Shown piece by piece: positions 6,963 to 7,933 of a stretch of 7,933 nucleotides of DNA. The DNA is from Hyphomicrobiales bacterium. Lineage in GTDB: Bacteria > Pseudomonadota > Alphaproteobacteria > Rhizobiales > Xanthobacteraceae. Position numbers and translations under genes: made by a program. Position 1 is the first letter of the stretch; every line of letters starts with the position of its first letter. The DNA is taken from NCBI GenBank assembly GCA_017304505.1, contig JAFKKQ010000067.1, positions 1 through 7,933 of the forward strand, read 5' to 3'. The notes beneath the pieces are model-generated. The model did no database searches, was not told where the DNA came from, and worked only from the letters and a program-made list of their open reading frames with translations.

Positions 6963-7715
6963 ATGTCGTTTTCGCGTCGGAATCTGTCGTGGTGTCTTGC
7001 AGCAGTGGTGATCGCTCCGCTGCTCGCCGGATTGCCGAGCCCCGCGCTCGCGCAGGATTACGCCGCTGTCGTGGCCGCGCCTGACCGCAGCGATGCCGAC
7101 CGGCAGACCGACCGGCGCCGCGATCCGGTGGAGCTCCTGGCGTTCACCGGCGTGCGCGCAGGCATGACCGTGCTCGATATGGGCGCGGGTGGCGGCTACA
7201 GCACGGAGCTTCTGGCGCGTGTCGTCGGCCCCAGCGGCAAGGTCTATGCACAAAACGCCGCCGATACCAATGCCCGTGCCAAGGAGCGCTTCGAAGCCCG
7301 CATCAAGACTCCGGCGATGAAGAACGTGGTGCCGCTGGTGCGTCCGTTCGACGATCCCGTTCCGGCCGATGTGCACGACCTCGACCTGATCACGTTCTTC
7401 TTTTTCTATCACGACACCACCTACATGCCGGTGGATCGCGCCGCGATGAACAAGAAGCTGTTTGCCGCGCTCAAGAAGGGCGGTGTGCTGGTGATCGCCG
7501 ATCACTCCGCCAAGGCGGGTGCAGGCACGTCCGTCGGCAAGACGCTGCACCGGATCGACGAAGGCGCGCTCAAGAGCGAGGTCGAAGCGGCGGGCTTCAG
7601 GCTTGTCGCCGAGGGCGGCTTCCTCCGTCACCCCGAAGACACGCGCGAGGAACGGATTTTCGCATCAAAGACGCCGGTGGACGAGTTCGTGCTGAAGTTC
7701 CAGAAGCCGGATTGA
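6963..7715 (+). CDS. Exported class I methyltransferase-like protein (COG4798-like)
   Basis: The 250-residue product begins with an export signal: SRRNLSW (4-10) resembles a twin-arginine motif, followed by a hydrophobic segment (11-24) and an ALA cleavage site at 28-30, predicting a mature protein from Gln31. The mature part has a Rossmann methyltransferase motif I, VLDMGAGGGYSTELLA (70-85), preceded by the family-like DPVELLAFTGVRAGM. Later come ITFFFFYHDT (143-152), GGVLVIADHSA (173-183), a conserved-looking LHRID (195-199) and EVEAAGFRLV (206-215). This order resembles COG4798 predicted methyltransferases, many of which I recall as having signal peptides. Substrate and reaction are unknown. 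Activity in the periplasm is puzzling because S-adenosylmethionine is made in the cytosol. A strong Shine-Dalgarno at 6948-6955 supports the start. It follows the fadB-type gene by 44 bases and may share its transcript. Confidence 0.85.
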   Translation: MSFSRRNLSWCLAAVVIAPLLAGLPSPALAQDYAAVVAAPDRSDADRQTDRRRDPVELLAFTGVRAGMTVLDMGAGGGYSTELLARVVGPSGKVYAQNAADTNARAKERFEARIKTPAMKNVVPLVRPFDDPVPADVHDLDLITFFFFYHDTTYMPVDRAAMNKKLFAALKKGGVLVIADHSAKAGAGTSVGKTLHRIDEGALKSEVEAAGFRLVAEGGFLRHPEDTREERIFASKTPVDEFVLKFQKPD

Positions 7716-7746
7716 CGGCGTTTCGGTCGCCGGCGGTCTCGCCGTC
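7714..7746 (+). terminator. Possible hairpin terminator after the methyltransferase-like gene
   Basis: GACGGCG (7714-7720) and CGCCGTC (7740-7746) form a perfect seven-base stem with a 19-base loop that itself contains the palindrome CGCCGGCG. The stem starts inside the stop codon. No T-run follows, so it would be an atypical intrinsic terminator; Rho-dependent ending or chance GC pairing are alternatives. Confidence 0.3.
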
Positions 7747-7793
7747 GGCTCCCGTCCTGAGAAGCGACCTGAAGAACCGCGTCGCGAAAAAAC

Positions 7794-7823
7794 TTATCCC
7801 CGGTCGCCAAACCGCATTTATCC
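7794..7823. repeat. Direct repeat TTATCC spaced 24 bases
   Basis: Two copies of TTATCC (7794-7799 and 7818-7823) lie in the short noncoding stretch before the last gene start. They share the core of the DnaA box (TTATCCACA), but neither has the ACA end. An A6 run (7787-7792) precedes the first copy. This could be promoter or regulator-binding sequence for the downstream gene. Nothing else recognisable was found in 7747-7869. Confidence 0.2.
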
Positions 7824-7869
7824 TGTCCGCAGCCTTGCTCATCGAGGGCGTCGTCGATCGCGGCGTTGG

Positions 7870-7933
7870 ATGACGGAGCGGGGCGCGGTGTCCGACAACG
7901 ACATCGCGGTGGAGCGCCTGGAGGCGCCGGGCC
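7870..7933 (+). CDS. Start of an unidentified gene, 3' truncated by the window
   Basis: The frame starting at ATG 7870 stays open to the right edge and gives 21 complete codons, beginning MTERGAVSDNDIAVERLEAP. The frame is also open upstream to 7696, but contains no ATG, GTG, TTG or CTG before 7870. A GTG at 7888 is an attractive alternative start, giving MSDNDIAVERL with GGAG (7875-7878) nine bases before it; the ATG itself has no clear ribosome-binding site. I do not recognise the product. With so few codons, a real gene is plausible from position and composition but not proven. Confidence 0.45.
   Translation, partial: MTERGAVSDNDIAVERLEAPG

Noticed and set aside
7794..7823. Replication-origin DnaA boxes
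   Set aside because: Only the TTATCC core matches, there are just two copies, and neither an AT-rich unwinding region nor dnaA, dnaN or parAB neighbours are visible.
1..7933. Mobile element, prophage, CRISPR or defence system
   Set aside because: No transposase, integrase, phage protein, terminal inverted repeats, regularly spaced repeats or defence-type domains were found; every sizeable gene fits housekeeping or conserved accessory families with uniform composition.

Overview
The window looks like core chromosome of a high-GC alphaproteobacterium. The protein styles (HerA-like ATPase tail, FeoA/FeoB, FadA-type thiolase, FadB-type multifunctional enzyme, COG4798-type methyltransferase) and the strong G/C bias at third codon positions suggest the Bradyrhizobium/Rhodopseudomonas/Afipia group (Nitrobacteraceae). 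That placement is from memory of family sequences, not from a search. All genes I can support lie on the + strand, packed with short gaps.

Layout. 1-210 is the 3' end of a HerA-like (DUF853) ATPase gene that begins before the window. 218-1138 is a metallo-beta-lactamase-fold hydrolase of unknown substrate. A 99-base gap (1139-1237) precedes feoA (1238-1519) and feoB (1523-3418), a ferrous-iron uptake operon. The gap starts with a TATAAT hexamer embedded in an imperfect TTATAA-N3-TTCTAA dyad, which resembles the iron control element bound by the rhizobial regulator Irr. After a 66-base spacer with a GC-rich inverted repeat comes a fatty-acid beta-oxidation pair: a thiolase (3485-4693) and, two bases later, a 740-residue enoyl-CoA hydratase/3-hydroxyacyl-CoA dehydrogenase (4696-6918). 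A class I methyltransferase-like protein with an N-terminal export signal follows (6963-7715). The last ~220 bases hold a possible hairpin, a noncoding stretch and the first codons of an unidentified gene running off the window.

How the parts work together. FeoA and FeoB should form one Fe(II) import system at the inner membrane. The thiolase and the FadB-type protein together supply the last three steps of each beta-oxidation round: hydration, NAD-dependent oxidation and thiolytic cleavage. I see no functional link between the two operons beyond adjacency. No mobile element, CRISPR array, tRNA or rRNA was recognised. I found no convincing new system. The observations most worth a second look are the putative Irr-type operator on feoAB and the exported methyltransferase-like protein.
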